This document shows, in pieces, positions 23,556 through 35,947 of a stretch of 64,000 nt of DNA. The number at the start of each line of letters is the position of its first letter. Position 1 is the stretch's first letter. Origin of the DNA: Hesseltinella vesiculosa (taxonomy: Eukaryota; Mucoromycota; Mucoromycetes; Mucorales; Cunninghamellaceae); NCBI GenBank assembly GCA_002104935.1, contig MCGT01000020.1, positions 1 through 64,000 on the forward strand. The letters run 5' to 3'. A model generated the notes under the pieces. That model was given only the letters and a program-made list of their open reading frames with translations, was not told the DNA's origin and did not search any database. A program made the position numbers and the translations under genes.

Positions 23556-26304
23556 ATGTCCAACGATGGTAACTCAAAAGTGCCACGAGATGCCAACGAT
23601 GTTAATGAACCTTTATTTTAGTGGCAGCGCTACAAACACGGCTGCAGGCATACGAACAGCGGGAAGCTCAATGGAAGCAGCAGTTACAGCAACAACATAA
23701 CCAAGTGCTCGCATTGCAGCAAAAACTCACACAAGCAGGAACGCATCTCAAAACGCTCGCAACTGAAAATGCAAAACTGCAGCAGCAATATCCTCCCGTT
23801 GATATAGAACGTATTCAAGCTTTGGAGCAGCAGCTCAACCAACAGCAGTCTCATCATCAGGCTGCCATAGAATCCCTCTTGCGGCAGATGTCTTTAGATG
23901 ACTCTATCACTTTACCTGATCCTTCCGATCCTGACCAACTTCAACGCTTTTTACATGCCTACACTGACAAAACCAAAGACCAAGGTACGACTACTTTTTT
24001 TTTTTTTATTTGTCCACTCTCACTCGCTTTATTATTAGATACCACCATTCAAGCTTTACGTTCTCAAGTAGAAGATCTCGAGAAAGAGCTCAAAGGTAAC
24101 GGGAGGGAAGAAAAACAAGTGCGTGTATTCATTAGGTGAAGCCATGACTGACGTTTCTATAACCTTAGAACAGCCTGCCCCTGCTGAATCGTCGACAACA
24201 CCTACCAGCGCACTTCCTTCTGGGCATTCAAAGCACTCGGACGAATTAATGCTTGTGGGACAGACAGTCAGAAGCCTGATCTTGGATCCGGATGACTTCG
24301 CTGTCGATACATCTCTTCCACCGCAACTGCTGGATGTTCTTGAAGACTTGCGTTCTCATTTACAGATGGCCAACCAGCCTGCCATACCCACAGAATATGG
24401 CGACGAATTCAAAGGTATCCCTCTACAAAATAATACCCTATTTACCTCTTCAGTGAGTTACCTGACCACGGTTCCCCCCCCCCTCTATTTTAGAGCTAAA
24501 GCATCAATTTACCCAGTTGCAAATGGTCAACAACGAATTACTGGAGGCAAAGGACGCGTTAGAGCTGAAACAGGAAGAATGGAGCGAGGAAACTGTTATG
24601 CTTAAGCAAGCCATCGACACCACTAAATCCGAGCAGCAGCAAGCACAAAAGGACTGGCAGCAGCGGTTGGACGATTCGAAAGCATCACAGCAAAAGCTGA
24701 CTGAGCAGTTGCAACAACTTGAAAAGGCTCTCGCCGATCAGCAAGAAAAGACACTATCCTTTGAAGCGCTCGAAAAGGAATGCAATCAACTCAAATCCAT
24801 GCAAAAAGATTCCCAGTCTCTGGAAGAAGAACGCTCCCGTTTGGTATCACAACTTGCCCAAGCACAGCAAGATAGCCAGACATACAAAGAGCAGCTAGAA
24901 AGTGCTCAACAGCAACGTCAAGTACCATCAGACCATGAGCAACAAGTAAAGGAATGGCAGGAAAAAGCTCAAACATTCGAAGCCCAATATACAAAGGCTG
25001 CTGACGATCACCGTGCCGCGCTGGATCAAGTAAGCCGTCTGCAGCATGAACACCAGTCGCTCCTTGGCCGAATCAGCCACCTAAAGGACACGTTGGCGCC
25101 ACGCCTAGAAGAAGACAAGCAGCTGCGCATGCGTGTGAACGACCTTTCTGCCGAACTTGACATGACCAAGACTCAGCTGGATGAGATGCGGTCGGCCATG
25201 GTCACCCGTGATCAGGAAGCAAACCAGCAATTGGATGCAAAGGAGAAAACTGTCGTGCAGTTGCAGCGCCATGTTGAAACCCTGCAAGGTGAACGTGACG
25301 AGCTGGAAATGCATGCTATGGACCTTGATGCCCGCTGCCACCAGATACAAGAAGAATACGAAGCCAACCTGGCCGAACTCACACGATGCAAAAAGCAAAT
25401 GGAAATGGACATGGAATCCAGTGCTTCGGAACGCGCCAGTCTGTTGAATCTCCAATCTGTCCTTGAAGAATTCCAAACCAGTAGCCTCCTACCCCCGCTC
25501 CCTCTGAGCCTGACACATGCTCACCATTGTTCTTTTCGTAGGTAAGGATGCCGAAGTCCAAGCTGCCGTGGAACATATTGAACGTCAACTGGACCATGCC
25601 AAGAAATCATGGACTGAGTATGAACAACGCGCAACGATAGCCGAGGTATGGTCACCTCCCCGACGTCATAGATGCCCGTGCTCACTATTTTCTGTCTCCT
25701 CGCTGACTTAGTCGACATTGGAAAAGTTCCAGCAGGATATGGCAAAGACGCAGCAGTACGAGCGTGAAGTCAAGGAAAAGACCCTCTTAATTGGCAAATT
25801 ACGACACGAAGGTAAAAATGGCTGTGGTGTTAACACTACGCACGATAAACTCATCACCTCTTTTTCTCTTCTGGGCGTAGCTATTATCCTCAATGAGCAC
25901 TTGGTTGAAGCCATGCGACGACTCAAAGAGGAAACCAGCGAAAGCAATGTGGATCGTCAATTGGTGACGAATCTGGTGGTTGGCTTCTTCAATGCTCCTC
26001 GTGGTGACCGCAAGAGGTTCGACATTCTGTCTATCATTGCCAATGTCTTGCAAATGACCGAGGAACAAAAGGAACAAGTCGGTTTGATACGAATGAAAGC
26101 GAATGGCCAGCCTGGCTGGCAAGGCCCTAAACATGAATCTCCAAAAGAGGTAAGGAAAGTGGGTGACAGGGACTAAAACTCACTCCCGTATCCTATTAGT
26201 CTTTTACGGATGCATGGATTTCCTTTTTACTCAATGAATCCAGTCAACGCAAGCAACAACAACAACAGCAGCAGTACAGCAATGGACAGCCCAAATCTCC
26301 CTAG
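23556..26304 (+). CDS. RUD3: Rud3-like golgin with C-terminal GRAB domain
   Basis: A cis-Golgi coiled-coil tether recruited by Arf-type GTPase. Nine exons (23556-23568, 23622-23984, 24039-24095, 24136-24414, 24494-25480, 25542-25645, 25712-25811, 25881-26149, 26200-26304) give 758 residues. A 13-base first exon (MSND) splices to VAALQTRLQAYEQREAQWKQ. Almost the whole protein is Gln/Glu-rich coiled coil with a less structured acidic/Ser/Pro-rich stretch near residues 150-240. The end carries the GRIP-related Arf-binding motif: NEHLVEAMRRLKEETSESNV, RQLVTNLVVGFFNAPRGDRK, RFDILSIIANVLQM, then SFTDAWISFLLNES as in Rud3/GMAP-210. A poly-Gln tail ends it. Two degraded copies of its 5' part lie at 32.2 and 43.4 kb. 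Confidence 0.88.
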
Positions 26305-26923
26305 CAACCTATTCCCCCTTTTAAATTAAAAGTGACCATGCTGAAGTCCATAGAACGGACATGTGCTTGAAGTGCCTGTCATAACCCAGAAAAGAAATCA
26401 TCACATGCATGCATAATATCACAAACTTGAAACAAACACCCGAGAGCTTTCCCCTCCCATTGCCAGCCAGCCTTTGGTTCCTGCGTGCATCATGTAAACA
26501 AGGTTGTGGAACAAACAAGAACTCTATTTTTTTCCCTCTCTCCTAAACTGCGCATGGATGCCTTGGCGCCTCTTAGTTTGTGAGAATAAAATAGGCAAAA
26601 AAGAAAAGGAAAGGGCCAGCAAGAAGGCGGAGGAGAGCAGGAAACATGTGAAAATTCAATGCCAGCTGGAGGACGATCCAAACATCTCTTCAAGAACCGC
26701 ATTTCCCGCATTGAAAAAAAAATGGCCAAATCAACTCACATGGTCAAAGCAGACCAAGGGCAGGAACGGGGGCTTTGGTTACACCAGGAGGTGCGATGGT
26801 TTAAAAACATCCCACCTTCATGGAGACATTTTCTTTCTCTTCCTTTGCAGCTTCTTTTTTTATTTGCCACTCACACATAGCAGGGCACAGACAAGGACCA
26901 TCGCTCTTGTCCGGAACTTTATA
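26305..26923. other. Intergenic between RUD3 and the BTB gene
   Basis: No gene recognised; open frames here lack family features. It presumably holds the RUD3 3' end and the promoter of the downstream gene. Confidence 0.5.
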
Positions 26924-28085
26924 ATGACGACGACTGGTGCTTCCTTCTTCGATAATTTTATACCCACGAAAGAAACTATCCCTCCATTTGCCCATCAGTT
27001 CGAAGAGTCCAACTCCTCGAGTACTTCTGGTCTTTTTGATCAAACCCACGATAGTTTTTCGTCGGACACACCGTTACCCACCGATCGACTGAAATCTTAT
27101 TACTCTGTGTATGACGGTAAGCTGATCTGCAAAAAGAAAAACATACGAGCGCTGAAGGTCTCTCTGTAGAAATGCAGCCAGAGTGGCAAATGCTCAGTGA
27201 ATCCTATCGAAAACAAACCCAACGTAAGACTGTCATCCATCATGACCTATAAGATATCCTTGGCTTACCATGTGAGCCAATTTTTTCCCGGGTGCAGAAC
27301 TACATGACCACATCCTGGAGCAACTCTCTCTGTTGAAATCCTTAGAAGATAAATACGACAAGATGAGCCTGGAATTTCATCGACGGGTGGAAACTGCTTA
27401 CAACGACTCATCTTTTAAGCTCCTTGATTGGCAAAATCATTTGGAAAAAGAAAAAAAATCACTTGACACCGAGAAGGAGACCATGAGACGTAAGCAAAAA
27501 AAAAAAAAAAAAAAAAAATCTAAAATCTAAAACAAACCGATGCACGTCCTCTTTCCCTTTAGACATTCGTAAATGTCAAGACGAAAAGGTAAATAAAGGA
27601 CGAAGAAGGAATCAAGCTAACGTTCATTTACCCAAGATAAAACTAAATGTAGGCGGACAAAAATTCGAAACATCCCTAAGTACACTCCAGCGTGACCCGC
27701 AATGCACGTTGGCTACCATGTTCAATGGTCACCATGAGGTGGTGCATGAAGAAGATGGCTCCTATTTTATTGACCGCGACGGCACCTATTTCCGCTTGGT
27801 TTTAAATTACCTTCGAGATCTCAAATTGCCTCCAAACGTCAAACATGATCCAAAAATGTACGCATCAGAATGAGCAACAGTGAGAACCATAACTAACATC
27901 TCTTTTTTTAAAAAGAATGGACGAATTGAAACAAGAGGCCGTTTTCTATAAAATCTCTGGTAACAAAAAAAAAAAAAAAAAAGAGTATGCATATTGATGC
28001 TTGCTCCTGCTTTTTATGCGCGACGTTTTTTTCAGGCTTGTTAAAACTGACCATCACCGAGGACACAACAAAGCTCTTCTCATAA
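26924..28085 (+). CDS. BTB/T1 (KCTD-type) domain protein
   Basis: Six exons (26924-27116, 27170-27223, 27298-27489, 27563-27857, 27916-27959, 28036-28085) give 275 residues. The N-terminal third is Ser/Thr-rich and without known domain. Residues ~75-145 are predicted coiled coil (LHDHILEQLSLLKSLEDKYD). The rest is a potassium-channel-tetramerisation-type BTB domain: IKLNVGGQKFETSLSTLQRD, TMFNGHHEVVHEEDGSYFID, RDGTYFRLVLNYLRDLKL, then ELKQEAVFYKISGLL. There is no membrane segment, so it is not a channel. KCTD proteins often act as cullin-3 adaptors or oligomerising scaffolds; which applies here is not shown. The short tail after the BTB domain (LTITEDTTKLFS) has no recognised domain. Confidence 0.88.
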
Positions 28086-28372
28086 ACCTAACCTATCCGT
28101 CAGACTTGGCTTTCTCAGCACTGGTTCGATTTATTTTCCATGCAATCATCTACGTTTACACGCCTGCCATAAAACAAATGCGACAAAATGCCCTGTTCAT
28201 GAGTCATTCTTGCTGGTCAACCTGACAGATCTGGTGGCTGTTGACTAAAAACCTGTTCGCTTTGCCTTCTCTCATCACCTTTCACTCTGTAAAAACACGG
28301 CCTTGTGCTCCCATTACCTTGATTACAAGAAGAAGAATAAAAAGCCTGAAATTGTGGTGGTGGCTGTCCTGT
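28086..28372. other. Convergent intergenic spacer
   Basis: Spacer between the 3' ends of the BTB gene and SPC3. No repeat or gene recognised; AAGAATAAAAAGCC near 28334 could serve as a polyadenylation signal. Confidence 0.45.
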
Positions 28373-29297
28373 TTATTTCATCGAAGCTGAGGACGGCAGA
28401 ATGATCATGTCCAAGGGCTTTCCAGCACTTCCACCTTGAAGCACACCAACGTAAGGCGTCACATCCCAATGTAAGGTAATGTTCACAGGTTGCTCGCTAT
28501 CGTAGAAGAGTGAGATCAAAAACTCGCCATCCTGCCTCTTTTCTAGCATTGATTACCTCCATTTGCGGCTGACGTCAATAAAGGCATACTTGTTGGGCAC
28601 GTTTCTGAGTTTTATATGAGCATCCCGTTTGCTGGTTATGATTCGATCCCACAGGACAATTTTGTTCGCATCCTACGCCGTATTAACAAATGAACCATGA
28701 TGAATTGGTGATCTGTAGCCTTTGCATTCATCCTCTGATACCCTGTGTTGCTTACGTGTGATTTCGTTTCATATTCGGCGACCACTGTAAGGAAAATTTG
28801 CTTCGTATTCCAATTGAACATGGGGCTCAAATCTATTTTTACAATAACAAAAAAAAAAAAGTGAAAAAAAAAACCAGTCAATATGGCTCTATTCCTTCTC
28901 TCTCTCCAAATGCGTCCGTTGGTTTACCAGCATTGATGTTGAAGTTCAATCGAGCAAACTCATTCTTTGAATTGCGGTAATCGTAGCTGTCAGGCCCATA
29001 TCGACGGGTCGCGCTGGAAAAAAAAAAAGGATGGAGCATCGTTATACCCGGCATCACGCTAGTCATAACAAAACATACAATACTTACATGCGAATGGTAT
29101 CTGGATTCACTTTTACTTTAGGATTAATGGGAGCACCATAACCTGAGATGAAGGTCATCAAGGAGATCAGACCAAAGACACCTGACAAACACGTCAGCAA
29201 AAATGAGAACAGCACCTAAAAGATAACAAGGGACTTTTACATCATTGTATGATAAATGCATGAGACTTACGTTGCCACGGTTTTGTAAATTGAACAT
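28373..29297 (-). CDS. SPC3: Signal peptidase complex subunit 3
   Basis: ER membrane subunit of signal peptidase, needed for cleavage of secretory signal peptides. ATG at 29297 gives MFNLQNRGN, joined across an intron to VLFSFLLTCLSGVFGLISLM, the single N-terminal membrane anchor. The lumenal part follows: INPKVKVNPDTIRM, EFARLNFNINAG, DLSPMFNWNTKQIFLTVVAE (the D-L--FNWN-KQ signature of SPC22/23), then KIVLWDRIITSKRDAHIKL, and LISLFYDSEQPVNITLHWDV with a stop at 28373-28375. At least four introns. The order and lengths match SPCS3/Spc3 from animals and fungi; the extra tail after HWDVTPYVGVL is short. It is divergent from the UNC93-like gene. Confidence 0.92.
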
Positions 29298-29402
29298 GGC
29301 AGGAATCGGCGACGGATGGGTTATCAAAAATGAGGAGACAATGAAAGAAAAAAAAGAAAAAAAACTTGACCAGCTTTTTCCACGAACATGAAACGCCACC
29401 TG

Positions 29403-29407
29403 ATTGG
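29403..29407 (-). promoter_or_regulatory. CCAAT box upstream of SPC3
   Basis: ATTGG on the plus strand is CCAAT reading toward SPC3, about 105 bases before its start codon, in GGCCAATCAGG context. The same motif sits about 135 bases before the DDX21-like gene (49830-49834). Inference from position only. Confidence 0.4.
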
Positions 29408-30211
29408 CCGACGCTGCTCACAGGAGCATGTTGGTTTTTTGGGCAGCAAAAGGCCAAGTAGCCTGGCTACCTACCGTATCTCCTTATTGAGATAGGTGCC
29501 CTGGATGACGAGAAACCACTCTCAGAGTGACATACGGGTTAGAAAAACTTTGGAGAGGTTATTACCTAGAGAAAGAAATGGTACTTGCAAACCTGATGGA
29601 CCTTGTGTCCCTGGTGAGAATGATCTTGAAAAAAAGACAACCTCTGGAAAAAAAATGACGCAAGCTCACTCTTTAATCTGATCCATGCTCTGAGTGTAAT
29701 ACCTGACTTTCCTTCTTGAGTAACAATGATCGCAACTAGCAAGCAGCTCGCACGTCATCTCCGAATCCAGGAACCAAAAAAAAAAAAACACTATGTACAG
29801 CAGTCGAACAGCCGACTGGTCCCTGGTACAAAAATTCTGTCTCCACTGAATTAGACATGTCATATACAACATTGCGTGATAACGACGTCTTTTTTTTTAT
29901 TTTTTTCTTCAGCTGCACTGACGTTGCATTGACATGAAACAAGTGCCCCTTTAAATATAGCGGTGTCGAACGTATCGATAATATACTGTCGAGTGACCAA
30001 TTCATTCGATATCAAATGGCCATTGCAACGAAATCTTCGAAAACGTTCACGGTTTTATGTTTGCCTCGGTTTCCACCGACCTGCCGGTCCCAGATTTCTG
30101 GAATTTGGTAAAGCACGCCATTTCCAAACACCCTGACTCAATTTCAAAGCTCCGAATCTCGATTCTGATTTATTGGCTTGGAATTGTGTGATTAAAAATT
30201 GCATGAACGAG
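29408..30211. other. Divergent intergenic region
   Basis: Region between SPC3 and the UNC93-like gene. No further gene or repeat recognised; short frames with poly-Phe are poly-T shadows. Confidence 0.5.
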
Positions 30212-30220
30212 TATAAAATA
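30212..30220 (+). promoter_or_regulatory. Putative TATA box of the UNC93-like gene
   Basis: TATAAAATA lies 60-70 bases before the start codon at 30281, followed by a 17-base T tract. Position and match fit a TATA element; transcription start is not known. Confidence 0.45.
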
Positions 30221-30280
30221 ACCCCACCATGTTACTGTACCTTCACCTTTTTTTTTTTTTTTTTTCAACTGAAAGGCACC

Positions 30281-31774
30281 ATGGCAACCCATCCATTGGA
30301 TTTTAAACCCCGCTGGTATCGCTCAACAATGTTCAACGCCTTTGTCATTGGGCTTGTCGGTTTCTGTGCCCCAGGCTTATGGAATGCCATGTCTAGGTAA
30401 GGAGGACAAAATAATCACAATGGAGTTTAACGCCTTTGTTTTTTGAAAAGTCTGGGTGCTGGTGGTCAACAATCGCCCTATTTGGTAAATGCTGCCAACG
30501 CCTTGGTGTTTGCCCTGATGGGTTTCTTTTGCTTGTTTGGTTCTGTGGCTTCCAGCAAAATTGGGCTGAAATGGTCCTTGGTCATCGGCACCATAGGCTT
30601 TCCTGTGTACTCTGCCGGACTCTACCTCAACAATCGCTATGGCGTCGAATGGCTTGTCTTGCTTGGGGCTGCTTTGTGTGGTATCAGCGCAGGACTGTTT
30701 TGGAACACAGAAGGCGCCATTGCCCTTGGCTACTCTCGACCAGAAAAGCGAGGAAAATATTTGAATATATGGCTAATCTTCCGCACGCTGGGCCCTTTGG
30801 TTGGTGGCGCCATTGTGCTGGCTCTGAATCACTCTGAGGCAGAAAAGGCCAGTGGCAAAGTTGGTTACAACACATATCTTATCTTTGTCGCTCTGCAATG
30901 CCTGGGCCCTCTCATTGCTCTGTTTTTGACACCCCCAGAAAAGGTCGAGCGTGCCGATGGAAGCAAGGTCAAGATCTTGAAAGCAGGTTCCTTTTGGGAA
31001 GAAGTCCGAGGTGTCTTGGATGCTTCAAAGAAAAAACACGTGCTCATGCTTCTGCCTCTTTTCTGGGCTGCCTACTTCAACCAATACTCAGGAAACTTCC
31101 AAGTGTACTATTTTGGCGTGCGGGCTCGCGCCCTGTCGGCATTTGTCGGAAACTTTGCTAGCATCATGGCCTCCACTGCCATGAGCGCTTTGTTGGACTG
31201 GAAACGCTTCAGCGTAAAGTCGCGTATTACATTTGGATTTTATGTTGCTGTGGTCCTTCACATTGTTGCCTGGGTGTATGGATGGGTAAGTAAAAAACAC
31301 GGTCTTGCGGGTGTGGAATCTCATTTTTTCTCCGCGCAGGTGATCCAAGAAAAATACACCGCTAACCCACCCATGCTTGACTGGGAAAGTCCTGGGTATG
31401 TTGAAGGGTTCTTTGTCATGATTCTTTGGGGCGTTGCATATCAAGCTCTGGCTAATTGGATGTATTACCTGGTTAGCACGATGACTGGTAATATCACGGA
31501 ATTGAATCGCCTCACTGGAATCCTAAGAGGCCAGGAAAGCTTTTCACAAGCTGTGGCCTTTGGGTTGAACACCCGAAAATGGTATGGCGGACGCGTGCCC
31601 CTTGCTGTCAACACAGTTTTGCTCGTCTTGGCCGTCTTCCCAACTTGGCTGGTCGTACGACAGCACGAACCAATCACTAAAGATGATACCGACAATGACA
31701 CACTCACTTCCTCAACCACCTCGACTGTTGAGGAGAAAATCGCTGCAGCCGATCTCGAAAAAGCATTAACATAG
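30281..31774 (+). CDS. UNC93-like major-facilitator transporter
   Basis: Exons 30281-30396, 30451-31285 and 31340-31774 give 461 residues with about eleven to twelve hydrophobic segments. WYRSTMFNAFVIGLVGFCAP, LWNAMSSLGAGGQQ and YLNIWLIFRTLGPLVGGAIV match the UNC93 / DUF895 branch of the major facilitator superfamily. GLKWSLVIGTIGFPVYSAGL and WNTEGAIALGYSRPEKRGKY are further family hallmarks. Fungal members are annotated only as UNC93-like; substrate is unknown, so I name none. The C-terminus is hydrophilic, Thr/Asp-rich and presumably cytosolic. The second intron (31286-31339, GT-AG) is 54 bases long, in frame and stop-free, so retention would add 18 residues without breaking the protein. 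Confidence 0.88.
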
Positions 31775-32240
31775 ACCTCTTTCCTTCCTTCATTCCCATC
31801 GCATTTAATCAAACTCTATAAATAAACGACCAAGTACTAGCACGGTGCACCATACATAATTACCGTATTATTATTTTTTTAGTTGCACCTTATGGACATC
31901 AAAGAAACATCCACGTCAATTGCACAAAAGCTTTGCAGCAATTCTTGAATGAAAAGCCGGTCGATGCCAATCGGAACAGGACATGACCAGCCTTGCTTTG
32001 TTCAATGCACACTTTTGTAAAATTTGTCATAGGATTTTTCCAGCTATCTACGAGCTTACCCAATATCAAGTCGCGCCGCCATTTGGACTACGCAGGTGCA
32101 AGCATGTCCTAAAGACCCCACCATGTTTACACGGCCACGACAGCCAACCATACCCTTCCCACTCCGCTGTTGCCTATTCGACGATAGCCAAAAGGGCATG
32201 GTCGATACAAGGATATCGAATAAGTCCCTGCCATTGCAAG
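31775..32240. other. Intergenic with a C2H2-like fragment
   Basis: A plus frame from 31983 reads FCKICHRIFPAIYELTQYQV, half of a C2H2 zinc finger lacking the second His pair, and then loses coding character. It resembles the style of the zinc-finger gene at 47.1 kb but is only a fragment. Nothing else recognised. Confidence 0.4.
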
Positions 32241-33990
32241 TCATACCCCACATCAAGTAAGAAAAAACAAGCTCCGCAAAGCTCAGGCGTTCTTTTTTTT
32301 TGTGAACTACCTTTTCTCTTCGATCTTCTAAAAAAAACATCATCCAGTGTCCAACGTTGGTAACTCAAAAGTACCATGAGATGTCAACGATGTTAATGGT
32401 CCTTTATTTTAGTGGCAGCGCTGCTGACGCGGTTGCAAGCATACGATCAGCGAGAAGCTCAATGGAAGCAACAGTTACAAAAATAACCAAGTGCTCGCTT
32501 TGCAGCAAAAACTCACACAAGCAGGAACGCATCTCAAAACGCTCGCAACCGAAATATACAAAACTCCTGTAGCCATATCCTCCTGTTGATATGGAACGTA
32601 TTCAGTTCTTGGTGCAGCAGCTCAGCCAACAGCACTCTCGTCATTCAGGCAGCCATAGAAACCCTCCTGCGGCAGATGTCTTTGGATGACTCAATCGCTC
32701 TACCTGATCTTTCCGATCCTGACCAACTTCAATGCTTTTTACATGCCTACACTGACAAGACCAAAGACCAAGGTACGACTACTTTTTTTTTTTTTTTTTG
32801 TCCATTCACACTCGCTTTTTTATTAGATACCACCATTCATGCTTTACGTTTTCATGTAAAAGAACTTGCAAAGCAACTCAAAGGTAACTGGAGGGAAGGT
32901 AATATGTGCGTATATTCATTAGGTGAAGCCATTACTGTACTGACGCTTCTATTTCCTTAGAACAGCCGACCCATGCTGAGCCGTCGACGATATCAGCCAG
33001 CGCACGTCCCCCTGGCCATTTAGATCCAGACCCTTTCGCTGGCAATATATCTCTTCCACCTTAACTGCTGGTTGTTCTTGAAGACTCGCTTTCTCAATTA
33101 CAGGTGGCCAAACCCATGGAGCATGGCGACGAATTCAAAGGTATCCCTCCACAAAATAATACCCTATTCACCTCTTCAGTGAGTTACCTGACCACAGTTC
33201 CTCCCCCTCTCTATTTTAGAGCTAAAGCATCAATTCACCCAGTTGCAAATGGTCAACAACGAATTACTGGAGGCAAAGGACGCATTAGAGCTGAAACAGG
33301 AAGAATGGAGCGAGGAAATGTCATGCTCAAGCAAGCCATCGACACCACTAAACCCGAGCAGCAGCAGCCACAAGAGGACTGGCAGCAGCGGTTGGACGAT
33401 TCGAAAGCATCACAGCAAAAGCTGACTAAGCAGTTGCAACAACTTGAAAAGGCTCTCGCCGATCAGCAAGAAAAGACAATATCCTTTGAAGCGCTCGAAA
33501 AGGAATGCAATCAACTCAAATCCATGCAAAAAGACGCTCAGCCTCTGGAACTAGAGCAGTCCCATTTGACATCACAACTTACCCCAGCAGCAAGATAGCC
33601 ACTCATGAAAAAATACCAGTTAGAAAATGCCCATCAGCAACGCCAATCACCATCAGACCATGTGCAACAAGTAAACGAACGGCAGGAAAGAGCCAAAACA
33701 TTCGAAGCCCAATACACAAAGGCGGTTGACGATCACTGAGTCGTGCTGGACCTGGTGAACCGTCTTCAGCATGAACACCAGTCGCTCCTTGACCGAGTCA
33801 GCCACCTAAAGGACACGTTGGCACCACACTAAGAGGAAGACAAACAGCTGCACATACGTATGAACGACCTCTCTGCCGAATTTGACATGACCAAGACTCA
33901 GCAGGATGAGATGCGGTCGGCCATGGTTACCCGCGACCAGGAGGCGAAACAGCTGCAAGATGAGTAGGAAAACCTGTTGCATTGTTGCAA
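32241..33990 (+). pseudogene. Degraded 5' copy of RUD3 (copy 2)
   Basis: Colinear with 23455-25290 of RUD3, introns included. The start codon is lost (GTGTCCAACG instead of ATGTCCAACG near 32349). Frameshifts occur in the first coding block (the Lys-Ile/Asn run near 32480), and there are in-frame stops and deletions around 33060, 33595 and 33740. Longer open pieces remain (WQQRLDDSKASQQKLTKQLQ; EKALADQQEKTISFEALEKE). Similarity fades near 33990, before the GRAB domain, so the copy could not bind Arf. Because introns are present this was DNA duplication, not retroposition. Confidence 0.9.
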
Positions 33991-35940
33991 CCTCAAGTAA
34001 AAACCCTGTTGCACGTTCTCTGCCGCTACTGCTACGTCAATCGAATCGCTTGCTGAGTGTACAGTGAATGCCAGCCAGATTGTATGCCTCAACTATCAAC
34101 AAACCAATCACATCAGCACCAACTATCCCCACGCTGCTCGCTCGACAGAATGCAAACGTTCCCCCCCCCCCCCCTTGGTCAACACTGGCCATGCCTGGAC
34201 CTTTCAAAAGCATCTATCTCTCTGCTTCGACGCCTGGTCCTGATGTCGTTCCCATCCCATTGCTCTCCTCAATCAGTACGACTACTCTCGGTAGGACGTG
34301 ATCTTCCAGGGCGACCTCTTCGGTCCCTGCAAGATGCTGTCCTCCCGAAGGCTTTGAGAACTGTTTCCCCTTGCCCACCGTTCCAAGTTGTGTCCACCTC
34401 GACACCTCCCTTCACTCGTTTTATGGTCTCGATTTTGGTCGGCCCGTCATAAGGGTGTGTATGCCAACCACTTCAACGTACCCACACCTGGGCAACCATC
34501 CTCATGCAATAAACTAGGCGTTGTCTTCTCTTTTTCCTCTTTTTCCTTTTTGCAATGAGTTCTTGGGGGGAACATATCAAGCGATCATGAGAATTGAATG
34601 GTTTAATTGTTTTTAAGAAAGGAAAAAAAATGCAGTTTTATTTTGAAAAAAAGTGTAAAAGTACGAGATTTTATTCATTTCAAGTGTATGGGAAAGGAAG
34701 GAAGGGAAAGGACGCGGGCAATGAGCTTCGTTTTTTTTTTTTTTTCTTGTTTCTTACCCTTCACACCAACCATGCAAGCAAGACCAGGTCACCTTGGCCA
34801 AGAGGTGCGGGTCAGCTTGCCAGAAGGTTGTCAAGGTACTAGGGCCTGGTTAGCCTCTGTAACCCTTTGGCTGCCTTCACCCTTTTGATGGGACTTCACC
34901 CTCTTGATGGGGACTTCGCCATGGGGGACTTGCCCTAACCTATTCCCTCTTTTCAAATTTTTGATGATGGGGAGATCATCCTTTTACCTGTAGCCGGGCC
35001 TTTCACCTACTTGCTAGGACTTTCTTCGTCCCTTCTTGACAGGGATTTACCTGAATCCCTCTTTTCTATTTTTTTTTTTTTTTTTTTGATGATGGGGTGA
35101 TCATCTTCTTACCTGTTTTCCCCTCAGACCTTCACCTACTTGCTAGGACTTTCTTCGCACCCTCTTGCTGGGGACTTGACTACCAAGGTTATCAAAGGCT
35201 ATCAACAGGCTAAAATTACCAGTGAGCGTTGGTTGGTTGCTTTACTGGGCTGCTACTTACCTCTGGTACTGTTCCAACACACAACACATTAAACAGAAAG
35301 TTAAAACGTGAGTAGCCGGACAAACAAGCGGCTGCTCATTGCCAACATCCTTGAGAGTGGGTGGGGGAAGGAGAAAATGGGAGAGGAAGGGGAGGAAGAG
35401 GAGGAAGGGAGAGAGATCTTGAGTCTTGATCAAGCCAGAAAGTCAGCCAAAAAAGCCAGTCAGCCAAAAAGTCAGTCAGTCAGCCAATAGAAGTCAGCAG
35501 CGCAATGCTAAAGTGAAAGAGTTGCCGAAAGTGAAGCTGGTCATTTTATACTTTTTCAACCACACACCCCCCTTTTTTTTTTTTTGACTTTGACCACAAT
35601 TTTTTGACTTTGACAACACTTTTTGGACTTGGGACCTCTTTTTTTGAACCAACAACAAGCGTCACGGAATCGCCATTCCTGTATTCACCGTCGCCAGCGT
35701 TGGAGAGCCATGACGCGTTCGCTGGCAAATTCGAGCTCTTTTCACGTTCAAGGGAAACACAACCATTTATGCTTTATTGACAAACACTCTTGCTGTTCAT
35801 ACCTTCAAGATCGGTTTGAGGCAATTTATTGAAGACCAGTAACAACAACATGAGAACATCATTTGAATGTCGATCAAGCACCTGGAAAGTTGTCAACCCC
35901 CCCCCCGTACCTGTTTATAAATTGAAACACTTACACTTTT
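33991..35940. other. Low-complexity accessory DNA with a local duplication
   Basis: No defensible gene. A Pro/Ser/Thr-rich plus frame (34057-34452) has no family. At about 34965-35170 a ~115-bp segment with TTGATGATGGGG and TTCACCTACTTGCTAGGACT occurs twice in tandem, and related 'TTGATGGGGACTT' pieces lie just upstream. A purine-rich GAGGAAGG tract lies near 35375-35415, followed by AGTCAGCC repeats. A short minus frame 35546-35728 (GDGEYRNGDSVTLVVGSKKE) may be a retroelement relic. Confidence 0.4.
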
Positions 35941-35947
35941 CTATATG

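Noticed and set aside
25105..25476. 123-residue minus frame within RUD3
   Set aside because: Antisense of a coiled-coil exon; Leu/His/Phe-rich composition is what reversed Gln/Glu/Lys codons give.
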